Shown here piece after piece: positions 63,011 to 64,000 of a DNA stretch of 64,000 nucleotides; position 1 is the stretch's first letter, and each line of letters starts with the position of its first letter. The notes below the pieces were generated by a model. The model made no database searches and was not told the DNA's origin. It worked only from the letters and a program-made list of their open reading frames with translations. The stretch spans positions 696,032 through 760,031 of the forward strand of contig ML679960.1 of the NCBI GenBank assembly GCA_007922225.1, in the 5' to 3' direction. Made by a program: the position numbers and the translations under genes. This DNA comes from Emydura subglobosa (taxonomy: Eukaryota; Chordata; Testudines; Chelidae).

Positions 63011-63689
63011 ACACTGCATACAACAACAAAAAGTCATCTTTAATGGTTGTCAAGTGTCACTGAAAGCTGAGCCGACAACTAAAAATATGCCGAAGTAATA
63101 CTGTTGGCAGACATACCATCATCAAAGAGAAGGCAATAGATCCAAAACATCAAGCTTTGGAGACAATGCAATGTAAGCTAGCAGTAGAATGAACACACAT
63201 CAATTATTTAAAACAAACTAGAATATTCAAATCCAAAAAAGATTATTTAAAACTTATCTCCTGAAACACATAGCTGTAAATTAATTTCCTAGGTTCTGGT
63301 TATCATTTACACCAACGCCCCTTTACACTGACCTGTCGGTGTAAATGAGATTCAGGCTGTTAGTATCACTAAAACAAATAATAATTTAAATTAATATTAT
63401 ACAGTGTATTAATTGTTTCAGTATGTTATACATTGCAAATCTTTATTTTTCCATCACCTATTCATGACAACTTCCTGGGCAATACATCAGCCTATAACAG
63501 ACTAAAGTCACATTCAGAACAGAAATTGTGTAGTCTGGGACCATGGAGTGATTGTTTACCTCTTTTAAAAATCAATCATCATAATTCCAGCAAAAAAAAC
63601 CCACAAGCCATGTACAATTTTGTAATTGGGGCTGGTCTATCAGGTATGTACTACAGGTACCCCTGTAATCAATAATCACATACCCTTTC

Positions 63690-63699
63690 TTCTCTCTCT

Positions 63700-63723
<24 letters not shown>
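63690..63723. repeat. TC repeat followed by T run
   Basis: A short TC stretch then about 23 T; on the minus strand it is an A tract. Confidence 0.9.
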
Positions 63724-63730
<7 letters not shown>

Positions 63731-63794
63731 AGTATTGCCAGCCTCTCTCAGCAGCCTGAGATGTACATAGATATGAGAATGTAAGGAAAACTGC

Positions 63795-64000
63795 AAGGGC
63801 TGGAGCAAAAGACTGGGAGCCAGAAGATTTGTGCCAAGATTTCAATAATAAGAACCTAAAGTTCTTCTAAATCCATCTTTAAGCACCTAAATAAGTGGCC
63901 TGATTTTCAAAAGTGCTTATCACCTAGAAGCTCCTACAAGGTTACTGGGCTTTACGCCCCTTTCTGTCCCTAACGTGTTGTGTGGACTTGGGCAAATCAC
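63795..64000 (+). repeat. MIR-like SINE, interrupted and cut by the window edge
   Basis: 'gactgggagccagaagattt' matches the MIR 5' part and 'ggacttgggcaaatcac' its next block. About 120 bases between them may be an inserted fragment. The rest lies outside the window. Confidence 0.4.

Larger units (their letters stand above)
53233..64000. other. SH3KBP1 upstream intron, at least 10.8 kb
   Basis: No first-SH3 exon could be seen on the minus strand, so the intron preceding the 53,126-53,232 exon probably runs past the right edge. It contains hAT-type elements, LINE remains and palindromic elements listed separately. The segments 53,240-54,120, 54,410-55,230, 57,060-58,480, 60,600-62,050 and 63,020-63,680 showed nothing else nameable. 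Confidence 0.6.

Noticed and set aside
53233..64000. Search for first-SH3 exons of SH3KBP1.
   Set aside because: No minus-strand reading with an ALYDY-like start or GGWWEG motif and flanking splice sites was seen.
1..64000. CRISPR array, bacterial operon, tRNA or rRNA genes.
   Set aside because: No regularly spaced repeats, ribosome-binding patterns or tRNA/rRNA signatures; all context is vertebrate intronic.

Overview
This window looks like intronic DNA of a vertebrate, most probably a turtle or another non-avian sauropsid. Three short minus-strand exons match the vertebrate adaptor gene SH3KBP1 (CIN85), and the rest is introns filled with transposon remains. The taxon is inferred from the repeats: CR1 LINE 3' ends with the ATGAATCT-type tail, CR1/L2-type reverse transcriptase remnants, MIR-like SINEs, a chromodomain Ty3/gypsy element, hAT-type and palindromic miniature elements, and an almost complete DIRS (tyrosine-recombinase) retrotransposon. 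DIRS elements are, to my knowledge, absent from mammals and birds but present in turtles, lizards and amphibians. No prokaryotic gene layout, CRISPR array, tRNA or rRNA gene was seen.

Host gene. Exons lie at 53,126-53,232, 40,497-40,626 and 27,224-27,420, read from right to left. Each has a clean AG acceptor and GT donor, and phases match across the junctions (0 between the first two, 1 between the last two). Together they encode the second SH3 domain and the linker up to the region before the third SH3 domain. The first-SH3 exons should lie to the right of the window and the third-SH3 exons to the left; I found neither inside it.

Layout. 1-600: GC-richer LTR-like sequence. 4,640-11,640: an old DIRS gag copy split by a younger DIRS element (5,244-10,776) that keeps terminal inverted repeats, an internal complementary region, and gag, RT/RNase H and recombinase remnants in the same orientation as the host gene. 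15,130-18,132: a plus-strand, 5'-truncated Ty3/gypsy chromovirus with a 3' LTR, followed by a CR1 3' end. 28,100-28,620: an L2-like LINE remnant. 33,826-34,630: a probable ancient DIRS relic. 37-63 kb: many miniature inverted-repeat elements, three with 8-bp target duplications. 58,490-60,590: a three-layer nest (CR1 inside a TIR element inside a LINE 3' end).

The host exons provide an endocytic/signalling scaffold; the mobile elements are parasitic and mostly broken. The best leads are an exactly spaced Cys/His cluster shared by both DIRS gag copies and the perfect 37-bp palindromic arms at the DIRS 3' end.
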